From contig JAQBQD010000147.1 in the NCBI GenBank assembly GCA_028287185.1, positions 1 through 55,875 of the forward strand: a stretch of 55,875 nucleotides of DNA. Direction: 5' to 3'. The stretch comes from Gemmatimonadota bacterium. GTDB lineage: Bacteria > Gemmatimonadota > Gemmatimonadetes > Longimicrobiales > Longimicrobiaceae. Of this stretch, positions 8,478-16,639 are shown in pieces; the first letter of the stretch is position 1; each line of letters begins with the position of its first letter. Under the pieces are notes generated by a model, which worked only from the letters and a program-made list of their open reading frames with translations, searched no databases and had not been told where the DNA came from. The position numbers and the translations under genes were made by a program.

Positions 8478-9362
8478 ATGAGCGACCGCATCTCCTTCTA
8501 CAAGGGCCATGGGCTGGGCAACGACTACATTGCCCTGGACCTGCGCGACCTGCGCGTCTACCTGTCGCCGATGTCCATCCGGCTGCTCTGCGACCGGCAC
8601 ACGGGCGTGGGCGCGGACGGCATCCTGGGGCGCACGGACTCCGCGGTGGCGGCGTTCGGGCTGCGCATCTTCAACCCGGACGGGAGCGAGGCGGAGAAGA
8701 GCGGCAACGGGCTGCGCATCTTCGCGGCGTACCTGCTGGGGCTGGGCGAGGTGTCCGTCGGCGCGCCGTTCACCGTGGAGACGCCGGGCGGCCTCGTGGG
8801 GATGACGGTGCTGAGCGAGAGCGCGGACGGGGTGCTGATGGTGGAGGCGGAGATGGGCACGGCGTCGTTCCGGTCCACGGCCGTCGGCCTGCGCGGGCCC
8901 GACCGCGAGACGGACGGCGAGCCGCTGGAGCTGGAGGCCGGCGATCGCGTGCCCATCCACACGGTGTCGATGGGCAACCCGCACTGCGTGGTGTTCGTGG
9001 ACGAGCTGGACTCCGAGGATCTGCGCCGCCGCGCGCCGCAGATCTGCGCCCATCCCGACTTCGCCCGCGGCACCAACGTGCAGTTCGCGCGCTCCGTCGA
9101 AGCGGGCGTGGTGGAAGCGCTGGTGTGGGAGCGCGGGGCGGGAGAGACCAGCGCCAGCGGATCGAGCGCCTGCGCCGTGGCCGCCGCCGCCGTGCGCGCC
9201 GGGATCGTGGCCGAGCGGCAGGTGGAGGTGCGCATGCCCGGCGGCTCGCTGCGCGTGGAGGTGCGCGACGACTGGTCGGTGCTGCTTACCGGGCCGGTGG
9301 AGGGCGTCTACCGCGGCGAGCTGACGGCGGGGATGGCGGCGCGGCTGAAGGAGCTGGGATGA
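8478..9362 (+). CDS. DapF-fold (diaminopimelate epimerase-like) protein lacking both catalytic cysteines
   Basis: The 294-residue product aligns along its length with diaminopimelate epimerase: [56 protein letters not shown] and MPGG. In DapF two cysteines act as acid and base. The first, normally in CGNG, is Ser75 here (SGNG, codon AGC at 8700-8702). The second, normally in ACGSGAC, is Ser227 ([10 protein letters not shown] at 9156-9158). A normal epimerase reaction is therefore doubtful. The gene sits where hisA usually lies, between hisH and hisF, and shares ATGA with hisF, so a role tied to histidine synthesis is plausible. It may also be a misplaced or repurposed racemase. The ATG at 8478 is the family start. 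Confidence 0.85.
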   Translation: MSDRISFYKGHGLGNDYIALDLRDLRVYLSPMSIRLLCDRHTGVGADGILGRTDSAVAAFGLRIFNPDGSEAEKSGNGLRIFAAYLLGLGEVSVGAPFTVETPGGLVGMTVLSESADGVLMVEAEMGTASFRSTAVGLRGPDRETDGEPLELEAGDRVPIHTVSMGNPHCVVFVDELDSEDLRRRAPQICAHPDFARGTNVQFARSVEAGVVEALVWERGAGETSASGSSACAVAAAAVRAGIVAERQVEVRMPGGSLRVEVRDDWSVLLTGPVEGVYRGELTAGMAARLKELG

Positions 9363-10135
9363 GCCTGGCGAAGCGCATCATCCCCTGCCTGGACGTGAAG
9401 GACGGGCGGGTGGTGAAGGGCATCCGCTTCGAGGGCCTGCGCGACGCCGGCGATCCGGTGGAGCAGGCCATGCGCTACGACGCCGAGCGCGCCGACGAGC
9501 TGGTCTTCCTGGACATCACCGCCACGCACGAGGGCCGCGCCTCCACGCTCGAGATGATCCGCCGCACCGCCGACTCGGTGTTCATCCCCTTCACCGTCGG
9601 CGGCGGAATCCGCACCGTGGACGACTTCAACGCCATCCTCGGCGCCGGGGCGGACAAGGTGGCCGTGAACTCCGCCGCCGTCGCGAACCCCGCGCTCGTC
9701 GCGGACGCCGCGGCGCACTTCGGGCGCCAGTGCGTGGTGGTGGCGGTGGATGCACGGCGCGCCCGGCCGGACTCGTCACCCGTCGCGTCCGGCTGGGAGG
9801 TCTACACGCACGGCGGCCGCGCGCCCACGGGCATCGACGCGGTGGAGTGGTGCGCACGCGCCGAATCGCTGGGCGCGGGCGAGATCCTGCTGACCTCGAT
9901 GGACCGCGACGGCACCCGCGACGGCTACGACCTGCCCCTGCTGGACGCCGTCTCGCACGCCGTGCGCATCCCCGTGATCGCCTCGGGCGGCGCGGGCGCG
10001 CTGGAGCACCTGGACCAGGCGCTCACGGCCGGCGCCCACGCCGTCCTGGCCGCCAGCATCTTCCACTTCGGCGAGTTCACCATCGCCGAGGCCCGCCGCT
10101 ACCTCGCCCAGCGCGGGCACCCGGTGCGGGGATAG
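9359..10135 (+). CDS. hisF: Imidazole glycerol phosphate synthase, cyclase subunit
   Basis: This TIM-barrel enzyme uses ammonia from HisH and PRFAR to make imidazole glycerol phosphate and AICAR. At 258 residues it has the normal length. The N-terminal catalytic motif [16 protein letters not shown] contains Asp12. Further marks are [18 protein letters not shown], the second catalytic region VVAVDAR with WEVYTHGGR, and VIASGGAG. The sequence is clearly HisF and not HisA, because it has the WEVYTHGGR stretch. Its start overlaps the DapF-like stop (ATGA). A long hairpin follows 20 bases after the stop. Confidence 0.97.
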   Translation: MSLAKRIIPCLDVKDGRVVKGIRFEGLRDAGDPVEQAMRYDAERADELVFLDITATHEGRASTLEMIRRTADSVFIPFTVGGGIRTVDDFNAILGAGADKVAVNSAAVANPALVADAAAHFGRQCVVVAVDARRARPDSSPVASGWEVYTHGGRAPTGIDAVEWCARAESLGAGEILLTSMDRDGTRDGYDLPLLDAVSHAVRIPVIASGGAGALEHLDQALTAGAHAVLAASIFHFGEFTIAEARRYLAQRGHPVRG

Positions 10136-10153
10136 CAGGAAGGGCATGGTTGG

Positions 10154-10195
10154 CGAGGCGGGGCCCGGATCACGATCGTTCCGGGCCCCGCTTCG
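10154..10195 (+). terminator. Hairpin terminator after hisF
   Basis: GCGGGGCCCGGA at 10158-10169 pairs perfectly with TCCGGGCCCCGC at 10180-10191. Four more pairs, one of them G-T, extend the stem outward to 10154 and 10195. The loop is ten bases. There is no long T run, as is common in GC-rich genomes. It closes the purine/histidine block. Confidence 0.75.
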
Positions 10196-10578
10196 CTCGT
10201 CTGCGCGCCGAGCTACTCGTCGACGGAACCCGGCGGAGGACCGAACGGCTCGCGCACCGCGAACTGCGTGCGTCCGGCGGCCGCCGTCCTCGCGTTCCCG
10301 CAGTGCCGCGGCGCGCCCCTGGCCGGAACGCCGACGGCGGCGGTCGTGGGGCTGCTTCTCCGGGACGACTGCCACGCGCTCGTCGCCGGTGGGCGTCCGG
10401 CGCTCCACCGCGCAGCGCGAGTACCTCTTCGGCATCACGCACCACGACGGGTGGATGCCGGCGATGGGCCGCGACCCTATGCGGTGGACGAGCTGCCCGC
10501 GCTGCCGCCAGGGTGGAGGGTGGCTGTCACGACGGTGCGCGTCGAACGCCACCGCCGGGGCCGGGGCCAGACGCGCCG
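10196..10578. other. Gap without a supported gene
   Basis: About 380 bases lie between the hisF terminator and the minus-strand DinB gene. Plus-strand frames around 10350-10560 switch from one plausible-looking stretch (EYLFGITHHDGWMPAMG) to another (YAVDELPALPPGWRVAV), which could mark a decayed gene with a frameshift. No family could be recognised and no intact frame has a start with a ribosome site. Confidence 0.35.
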
Positions 10579-11142
10579 TCACCCGCCCCGCGCGGCGAGC
10601 ACGCGGTCGATCTGGCCGAGGTGGCGCTCCACGTGCACCACGTTGACGGTGAACACGTCGCCCAGGTTCAGGCGGATGAGCGGCGTCACCGGCGATCCCA
10701 TGCGCACCCTCCGCCACTCCAGCCCCGCGGCGGCCTCCATCAGCTCCAGCGCGCGGGCCTGGCGCTTCAGCAGCTCGGCCAGCACGTCCGCGCGGGGCGC
10801 CGCGCCGGGGCGGTAGATGCGCGGTGCGGGCATGGCGCGCGCGCCGGGCTCCAGCGACTTCGCCAGCCACTTACCCAGCAGCGACGCCTTCCACGGCGTG
10901 TCCGCCGAGCCGTGGAGGGCCGCCGAGCGCTCCAGCAGGTACGGCAGGCGGTCCAGGTAGCTGTCCGCCGACACCACCAGGTGCTCCAGCACCTGTCCCA
11001 CGCTCCACCCGCCGCCCGGCGGGCTCCACGCCAGCGCGTCCGCGTCCAGTCCCTCCAGCACACGCAGCCGACCGTCCGCCGCGTCCGTTCGCGTGCGAAG
11101 CGCCGCCGCCAGCTCTCCCTGCGTCAGCTTTCCACCCGCCAT
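10579..11142 (-). CDS. DinB-family protein
   Basis: This 187-residue protein has a four-helix DinB/YfiT-like fold. The N-terminal helix is followed by WSPPGGGWSVGQVLEHLV, where His in EHL is the usual first metal ligand. The C-terminal motif VVHVERHLGQIDRV supplies the two other histidines. Such proteins are putative metal-dependent hydrolases or thiol transferases, and the substrate here is unknown. The next gene upstream on the same strand (DUF1569) belongs to the same superfamily, so the pair may have arisen by duplication. The ATG at 11142 is used. Confidence 0.85.
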   Translation of the reverse strand: MAGGKLTQGELAAALRTRTDAADGRLRVLEGLDADALAWSPPGGGWSVGQVLEHLVVSADSYLDRLPYLLERSAALHGSADTPWKASLLGKWLAKSLEPGARAMPAPRIYRPGAAPRADVLAELLKRQARALELMEAAAGLEWRRVRMGSPVTPLIRLNLGDVFTVNVVHVERHLGQIDRVLAARGG

Positions 11143-11184
11143 CTCGTCTCCCTCCCCATCCGTGTACGCCGGGCGCCGCCGGGG

Positions 11185-11625
11185 TCAGGCCCCGAACTGG
11201 CGCAGGTGATGGTCGATGTGGCGGTAGGTCAGCGTCGCCCAGTCCCGCCCGCTCATCGTCCCGAAGATGGGATGGATGGGCCACGGATCGGTCCGCTCCG
11301 CGCGGAATCCCGCCACCCGCTCGCGCACCGCGTCCAGCTCGCTCCGCCACTCGCCCGGCGCGCGCCCGATCAGCGCCGGGGCGGTGGGGGTGCCCCTGGG
11401 GAACGGCAGGTGGTGGATCACCAGCCAGCGCACCAGGCGGATGCTCAGCGGCGACTTCTTGAACGCCACCGGCAGCTCGCCCGTGCCCATCCGCAGCGCA
11501 TCGGCCAGGTGCGCCAGCATCCGCGGGCAGTCCATCGTTCCCCACCGCGCCGGGGCGTCGTGCGACAGCCGCTCCAGCCGCCCCAGGATCTCGTCCCGCG
11601 CCGCCGCGTCGCTGAGTGTCTTCAT
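11185..11625 (-). CDS. DUF1569 (DinB-superfamily) protein
   Basis: The 146-residue product matches the DUF1569 pattern: RWGTMDCPRMLAHLADA near the start, a short hydrophobic middle, PTAPALIG, and the closing THE-like block HPIFGTMSGRDW...YRHIDHHLRQFG. The His residues of LAH and HHLRQF are the likely metal ligands. Function is unknown. The frame is open upstream to 11724, but MKTLSDAAARDE at 11625 is preferred because a GGAG ribosome site precedes it and the upstream residues are not conserved. It lies divergent from the PadR regulator gene, 334 bases away. Confidence 0.82.
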   Translation of the reverse strand: MKTLSDAAARDEILGRLERLSHDAPARWGTMDCPRMLAHLADALRMGTGELPVAFKKSPLSIRLVRWLVIHHLPFPRGTPTAPALIGRAPGEWRSELDAVRERVAGFRAERTDPWPIHPIFGTMSGRDWATLTYRHIDHHLRQFGA

Positions 11626-11863
11626 CGGCTGGCTCCATCGTGGTTTGAAGGTGGACGTGCGAGAGCTCGAGATGCGAATCGCTCCGCGCGCCGCAGCGGC
11701 CGTGGCAGGTCGAAGCCGGGGCATCGCGACAGGCGATCAAGCTGGGGCGTTTGAAGGCGCGGGGCAACCAGATCGGACCGCTTCCCCGTCGAGGCTGCAC
11801 AGGTCGAGGTCGACGGATTCGGAGCCTCCGGGTTCCGCCGCCGGAACTCGGCTTCGCGGTGAG

Positions 11864-11921
11864 TCGATATATCGATACACTTGACGATATATCGAGAGGC
11901 GATTAGACTGGCGATATATCG
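11864..11921 (+). promoter_or_regulatory. padR-family promoter with three CGATATATCG operators
   Basis: Three palindromes of the form CGATATATCG lie at 11865-11874 (extended to TCGATATATCGA at 11864-11875), 11885-11894 and 11912-11921. A promoter fits between them: TTGACG at 11881-11886, 17 bases, TAGACT at 11904-11909, with transcription expected near 11916. The middle palindrome overlaps the -35 region and spacer, and the third overlaps the start point, so a bound protein would block transcription. Autoregulation by the PadR protein encoded just downstream is the simplest reading. Confidence 0.72.
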
Positions 11922-11959
11922 AGACACACTCGATAGCTGATCCCAGCGGGAGGCGAGAG

Positions 11960-12730
11960 ATGAACGGAGGTCATGGAGAGGGAGGATTCCGCGGGTTCCC
12001 GGGCGGGTTCACGGTGTTCGGGCGCCGTCACGGCCGGCACGGGTGCGGGCGCCTGGCCATGGAGCTGGCGCCGTGGCTGGCCGAGGCGTTCGGCGGCCCA
12101 CACCCCGCGGAAGAAGGCGAGGAGGCGGAGCTCGGCCGGCGCGGGTTCGGACCCGGAGGGCCGGGCGCGGGTCCGTTCGGCGGCGCGTGGTTCGGGTTCG
12201 GGCCGTTCGGCCCAGGGGGACCGGGCGGTCCCGGCCGGCCGGGTGGACCGCGCTTCCGGCGCGGCGACATCAAGTTCGTGCTGCTGGAGCTGATCGCCGA
12301 CAAGCCCCGCCACGGGTACGACATCATCAAGGAGCTGGAGGCGCGGCACGAGGGCTTCTACAAGCCCAGCCCCGGCACCGTCTATCCCACGCTGCAGATG
12401 CTGGAGGAAGGCGGCTACCTGACCAGCGACACGGTGGATGGCAAGCGCGTCTACACCATCACCGACGCGGGTCGCAAGCTGCTGGAGGAGCGCACGGAGA
12501 AGGACGCGGGCGAGGCGGAGGAGGGAGGTCCCGGCGGCTTCGCGGGCTTCGGCTTCGGGCCGTTCCCCCGCGGCGGGCACCGCCACTTGGGCGAGTTGCG
12601 CGACGGCGTGCGCGACCTGATGGGCGCCGTGATGCAGGCCGCCCGCCACGGCTCGCCCGAGAAGACGGAGAAGGTGCGCGAGGCCCTGGAGCGCGCCCGC
12701 CGCGAGATCTACGCGCTGCTGGCGGAGTAG
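11960..12730 (+). CDS. PadR-family transcriptional regulator with a Gly-rich N-terminal extension
   Basis: A winged-helix repressor of 256 residues. The PadR DNA-binding domain occupies about residues 95-170 (DIKFVLLELIADKPRHGYDIIKEL and PSPGTVYPTLQMLEEGGYL in separate helices), with the wing at DGKRVYTITDAG. A second Gly/Phe/Pro-rich link precedes a C-terminal helical dimerisation region. The first 95 residues are Gly/Pro/Phe-rich low complexity, far longer than in ordinary PadR proteins of about 110-180 residues. The ribosome site GGGAGGCGAGAG precedes ATG 11960. Three palindromes upstream suggest it represses itself. Its inducer and other targets are not known. Confidence 0.9.
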   Translation: MNGGHGEGGFRGFPGGFTVFGRRHGRHGCGRLAMELAPWLAEAFGGPHPAEEGEEAELGRRGFGPGGPGAGPFGGAWFGFGPFGPGGPGGPGRPGGPRFRRGDIKFVLLELIADKPRHGYDIIKELEARHEGFYKPSPGTVYPTLQMLEEGGYLTSDTVDGKRVYTITDAGRKLLEERTEKDAGEAEEGGPGGFAGFGFGPFPRGGHRHLGELRDGVRDLMGAVMQAARHGSPEKTEKVREALERARREIYALLAE

Positions 12731-13512
12731 CCGGCCGCCGTCGGCAAGGCGGAAGCGACCGTCGACCGGAAACCGCCGGGACGGCGCGGACCGCGCACCG
12801 ATCCGCGGCAGCTTCGACCGCCCGGTGCAGGATGCGCTGCCCGCGGTCGAAGGGGATGCACGCCGGCCCTGGACGGGTCGCACGTGCCTTCCCGGCTCTC
12901 ACCACCCGCCGACCCTCGCCCGACCCTGGGCGGGGGTCGCTGTCTTTCCGAGATCTCGCGAGTGCCGCCATCCGACGATGTCGTTCCGGCACGTCGATCT
13001 CGCCGCGCCGCCCCTACGAGCGTGCGACACGGAAGCCCGAACCCGCGCGGAGCCAGCCTCTGCCGGGAGGCTTCGCGTAGTGGTTGCCACGGTGTTCAAC
13101 CACCCGAAAGCAAAGGCTCGATCGACCTCCCCGGAATAGACACACGGACATTCCCCACGGCTTCCGCGGCCACGCATTGCCCCGATCCGCCTCGCGGGTG
13201 CTGAGAACGGCACGCGGAGGAGCACCGCGGCACAGCGCTGCGCCGGGGGTGCTCTTCTTTCCGCGGAAACCCGTGTACTCGCGCCGTTCCCAGGCCGCGC
13301 GGGCAGTACCCCGGATGGACTAGTCATTTCGAGGTATGTTCCCCATCACTGCTGGCACGAAGGCGTTACTTATTTTTCCATCCCCATGTGTGATAGCGAC
13401 TTAGGTGTGCGAAGGTAAGTTACCTTTCATATTGTGACCGCTCCGCGCCTACGGGGCAGCCCGGCTGGCCAGCCGGATCTCAGGCATACTACATCCAACT
13501 AGGGAGTTCCCT
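12731..13512. other. Long intergenic region with repeat, palindromes and probable promoter
   Basis: No convincing gene is seen in these 780 bases. The first half is GC-rich. A minus-strand repeat lies at 13043-13106. From about 13330 the sequence becomes AT-richer and holds three inverted repeats: AAGGTAA-G-TTACCTT at 13412-13426, the perfect palindrome CCGGCTGGCCAGCCGG at 13461-13476, and TAGGGA-GT-TCCCTA at 13500-13513. The last contains the ribosome site (AGGGAG) of the next gene, so it could hide it. These look like the control region of the Ig-repeat lipoprotein gene. Confidence 0.5.
13043..13106 (-). repeat. Structured intergenic repeat, copy C
   Basis: Read on the minus strand this has the same order as copies A and B: a first hairpin around a TTGAA core (13091-13104), a GGCAAC spacer, a second hairpin AGCCTC...GAGGCT (13055-13072), then GGCTCCGCGCGGG. 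The similarity to copy A is clear in the GCAAC block and second stem, while flanking bases differ. Confidence 0.6.
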
Positions 13513-15288
13513 ATGCACCCTCGAGCGGTTCCCCGATCGATCGCGTGGCTGGCCGGCGCGGCGCTCGTCGCCATGCTCGCCACCGCCTGCGAGCACAGCC
13601 CCATGGAGCACGGCGTGGTGGCGAGCATCGTGGTGACGCGCAACCCGGACACGCTGGCGATCGGCACCGCGCGGCAGTTCACCGCCACGGGCAGGGACGC
13701 GGACGGCAACGTGGTCGGCATCGACCCCACCTGGTCGGTCGCGGCGGGCGGCGGAACCATCGGCACCACCGGCATCTTCACCGCCGGAACGGTGACGGGC
13801 ACGTTCAACAACACCGTGGTCGCCTCCGTCGGCAGCATCTCGGGGCGCGCGACCGTCACGGTGGTCGGCGGCCCGGCGGCGAGCATCACGGTGGTGCCCA
13901 ACCCGGTCACGCTGACGGCCGACGCCACGCAGCAGTTCACGGCCGTGGTGAAGGACGCCTCGGGCAACGTGCTCACGACGGCGCCCAACTGGTCCGTCGC
14001 GGCCGGCGGCGGAACCATCGACGGCGCGGGTCTGTTCACCGCCGGCCCCACCGCCGGTTCGTATCCCAACACCGTCACGGCCAGCGTGGGCAGCGTCAAG
14101 GGCACGGCGTCGGTCACGGTCACGGGCTCCGTGCTGGCGAGCGTCACCGTCACGCCGAACCCGGCCGTGGTGCCCACGGGCAGCGCGCAGCAGTTCACCG
14201 CCACGGGGCGGGACGTGCACGGCAACGTGGTGGCGTTCACGCCCAACTGGAGCGTGCAGGCCGGCGGCGGCAGCATCAACGCGGCGGGCGTGTTCACGGC
14301 CGGCACGGTGGCGGGGATCTTCACCAACACCGTCCGGGCGTGCACCACGCCTTCGTGCGCGGCCGGCAGCATGGCGGGCTTCGCGACCGTCACGGTCACG
14401 GCGGGCGGGCTGCAGAGCATCTCGGTGCTGCCGAACCCGGCCACGGTGGCCGCGGGCGGCACGCAGCAGTTCACGGCCGTCGGACGGGACGCGGACGGCA
14501 ACGTGGTCGCCACGCCGGGGCTCGCGTGGTCGGTGGTGGCGGGCGGCGGGAGCATCAACTCGGGCTCGGGGCTGTTCACCGCGGGCGCGGTGGCCGGCAC
14601 CTACACGAACACGGTGCGCGCCGCCAGCGGCACGCACGCGGGCACGGCCACGGTGATCGTGACCGCCGGGCCGCCGCCTCCGCCCCCGGGCGGGATCACC
14701 CTGGGCGCCGCGGCCACCCACGGCATCCTGGCCGGATCGGCGGTGAGCTGCGCCTCGGCTCCGGGCATCATCAACGCCGACGTGAGCGTCTGGCCGGGCA
14801 TCGCCATCACCGGCTTCCCGCCCTGCACCATCAACGGCCAGCGGCACGCGGGCGACGTGTACGCGCAGAACGCCCAGGAGGACCTCACCACGGCGTACCT
14901 GGCGCTGCAGGCCATGCCGTGCGGCACCACCATCACCAGCGACCTGGGCGGGACGACGCTCGCGCCGGGCGTCTACTGCTCCGGCTCGTCGGTGGGGGTG
15001 ACGGGGGTGGTGACGCTCTCCGGGCCCTCCACGGCGGTCTTCGTGATCAAGGCGCCGTCCACGCTCACCACGGCCGGGTCGGTCGTGATGGCGGGCGGGG
15101 CCCAGGCGAAGAACGTGTACTGGTGGGTGGGCAGCTCGGCCACGCTGGGCACGGGAAGCAACTGGCAGGGCAACATCGTCGCCTTCACCAGCATCACGCT
15201 GGTGGACAACGTGACCCTGGTGGGCCGGGCGCTGGCCCGGAACGGCGCCGTGTCGCTGGGCACCGGCTCCGTGATCACCCTGCCGTAA
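13513..15288 (+). CDS. Secreted lipoprotein with Ig-like repeats and a DUF3494 ice-binding-like domain
   Basis: The 591-residue product starts with a signal peptide ending in a lipobox (AMLATAC, Cys at about 27), so it should be a lipid-anchored surface protein. Four tandem repeats of about 95 residues follow, each with the pattern VVxNPxTLxxGxxQQFTAxxxDxxGNVV, W-S-V/Q-A-G-G-G and a closing V-T-V strand, typical of bacterial Ig-like (Big) domains. After a poly-Pro hinge (GPPPPPPG) comes a domain of about 190 residues with LGAAATHGILAGS, GDVYAQNAQEDLTTAY and a repetitive beta-helix-like end, matching DUF3494. Some DUF3494 proteins bind ice, and others probably act in adhesion. Real ice binding here is not implied. 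Confidence 0.85.
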   Translation: MHPRAVPRSIAWLAGAALVAMLATACEHSPMEHGVVASIVVTRNPDTLAIGTARQFTATGRDADGNVVGIDPTWSVAAGGGTIGTTGIFTAGTVTGTFNNTVVASVGSISGRATVTVVGGPAASITVVPNPVTLTADATQQFTAVVKDASGNVLTTAPNWSVAAGGGTIDGAGLFTAGPTAGSYPNTVTASVGSVKGTASVTVTGSVLASVTVTPNPAVVPTGSAQQFTATGRDVHGNVVAFTPNWSVQAGGGSINAAGVFTAGTVAGIFTNTVRACTTPSCAAGSMAGFATVTVTAGGLQSISVLPNPATVAAGGTQQFTAVGRDADGNVVATPGLAWSVVAGGGSINSGSGLFTAGAVAGTYTNTVRAASGTHAGTATVIVTAGPPPPPPGGITLGAAATHGILAGSAVSCASAPGIINADVSVWPGIAITGFPPCTINGQRHAGDVYAQNAQEDLTTAYLALQAMPCGTTITSDLGGTTLAPGVYCSGSSVGVTGVVTLSGPSTAVFVIKAPSTLTTAGSVVMAGGAQAKNVYWWVGSSATLGTGSNWQGNIVAFTSITLVDNVTLVGRALARNGAVSLGTGSVITLP

Positions 15289-15390
15289 CGAAGGGCCGAA
15301 CGGCGGCTCGGGCGCGGCGGCCAATCCGGCCGCCGCGCCCGGGCCCGCCGGCAGCCATGTCCTCATGAGATGAACACAGAGAGAACCGAC

Positions 15391-16491
15391 ATGCGAAATC
15401 GAATCGTCAGGGCCGCCGTGGCGCTGGCCGTGTGCGTGCCGGCGCTGGCCGCCGCGCAGCAGCAGCCGGCGCAGCCCGCCGAGACCCACCGCGAGGGAAG
15501 CTGGGAGTTCAGCCTGGGCGGCGGCGCGCTGTTCGTGGACCCCGCGCTCCGCGACTTCCTGGGAAGCGGCGCGCCCGAAAGCCGCTTCGCCGACAACGCC
15601 GCCCCGCGCCGCGCCACGCCCACCGCCGTGGTGCGGCTGGGCTACAACTTCAACCGGCACCTGGGCGCCAGCATCAGCGGCGGCGGGGCCATGGGCTCGG
15701 GCGTCACCTACCTGAACCCGACCGGGGCCATCACCCTGACGGGCGACCTGAACGCCCGCACCAGCCCCTTCCTGCTGGTCGGCACCGAGCTCACCCGCAT
15801 CAGCGGCGGCAACGACCGGGTCACGCACTCCACCTGGGGCGCGCACGCGGGGCTGGGCATCCGGTCGTTCGTGAGCGACAACCTGGCGCTGCGCCTGGAA
15901 GGCCGGATGCAGTTCGCCGGCTACAACGAGGTGCCCATGAGCACCCACCACACCTACACGCCGCTGGTGCAGCTCGGCTTCTCGTACTTCGCGGGGGGCC
16001 ACGACCCGCGGCCCATCGTCATGCCGCCGCTGCCGCCGCGGGTGGACACGGTGCGGACGTGGCGCGTGGACACGGTGCAGGTGGTGCGGACGCGGGTGGA
16101 CACCGTCTGGCGGACGACCGATCACGCGGGCGACCAGGTGGTGCTTCGGGTGCAGTTCCGCACCAACCGCGCCGAGCTGCTGCCCGCCTCGCGCGCGGTC
16201 CTGGACTCGGCCGCGGCCGCCATCCGGGCCACGCCCAACTCGCGCTGGCAGGTGGAGGGCCACACCGACAACGTCGGGTCGGCGGCCACCAACCGCGCGC
16301 TCTCGCGGGCCCGTGCGCAGGCCGTGGTGGACTACCTCGTCCAGCAGGGCGTGAAGCCCGGCATCCTCACGGCGCAGGGCTTCGGTCCCGACCGCCCGGT
16401 GACCACCAACGCCACCGTCGCGGGACGCGCGCAGAACCGGCGCGTGCAGCTCCGGCGCCTTCCCGCGCCGCCGGCCGAGCCCGTTCCGTAG
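15391..16491 (+). CDS. OmpA-family outer-membrane protein
   Basis: This 366-residue protein should anchor the outer membrane to peptidoglycan. It has a signal peptide ending at AAAQ, a beta-barrel of roughly 190 residues with repeated aromatic-ended strands (LGYNFNRHLG, VGTELTR, LVQLGFSYFAGG), a periplasmic linker with repeated R-V-D-T-V motifs, and a C-terminal OmpA domain (VLRVQFRTNRAELLP, VEGHTDNVGS, NRALSRARAQAV, NRRVQLR). The RVDTV repeats resemble the thrombospondin-like linkers of OmpA proteins. ATG 15391 is preferred over one seven codons upstream because AGAGAGA lies just before it. It follows the lipoprotein gene by about 100 bases. Confidence 0.92.
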   Translation: MRNRIVRAAVALAVCVPALAAAQQQPAQPAETHREGSWEFSLGGGALFVDPALRDFLGSGAPESRFADNAAPRRATPTAVVRLGYNFNRHLGASISGGGAMGSGVTYLNPTGAITLTGDLNARTSPFLLVGTELTRISGGNDRVTHSTWGAHAGLGIRSFVSDNLALRLEGRMQFAGYNEVPMSTHHTYTPLVQLGFSYFAGGHDPRPIVMPPLPPRVDTVRTWRVDTVQVVRTRVDTVWRTTDHAGDQVVLRVQFRTNRAELLPASRAVLDSAAAAIRATPNSRWQVEGHTDNVGSAATNRALSRARAQAVVDYLVQQGVKPGILTAQGFGPDRPVTTNATVAGRAQNRRVQLRRLPAPPAEPVP

Positions 16492-16523
16492 CGCGGAGCG
16501 GCGCTCGCCCGCCGACGAACGAA

Positions 16524-16559
16524 GACGCGGGAGTCGGGAATCGTCCCGGCTCCCGCGTC
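16524..16559. terminator. Bidirectional hairpin between convergent genes
   Basis: GACGCGGGAGTCGGGA pairs with TCCCGGCTCCCGCGTC across a four-base ATCG loop, a 16-bp stem with a single G-T pair. It lies between the OmpA gene on the plus strand and the response regulator gene on the minus strand and can end both transcripts. Confidence 0.8.
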
Positions 16560-16639
16560 TCGCGTCGGCATCCCCCGTCGACCTCCCATTCTCGTCCCAC
16601 CAGCCCGTCCACGCCCCCGCAGTCCGGCCGAAGCCCCGT

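Noticed and set aside
8478..9362. Calling this gene a standard dapF
   Set aside because: Overall similarity is good, but both catalytic Cys are Ser, so the standard reaction cannot be assumed.
10170..10445. Small minus-strand frame in the gap after hisF
   Set aside because: It is Arg/Pro-rich, overlaps the terminator hairpin and has no ribosome site or recognisable motif.
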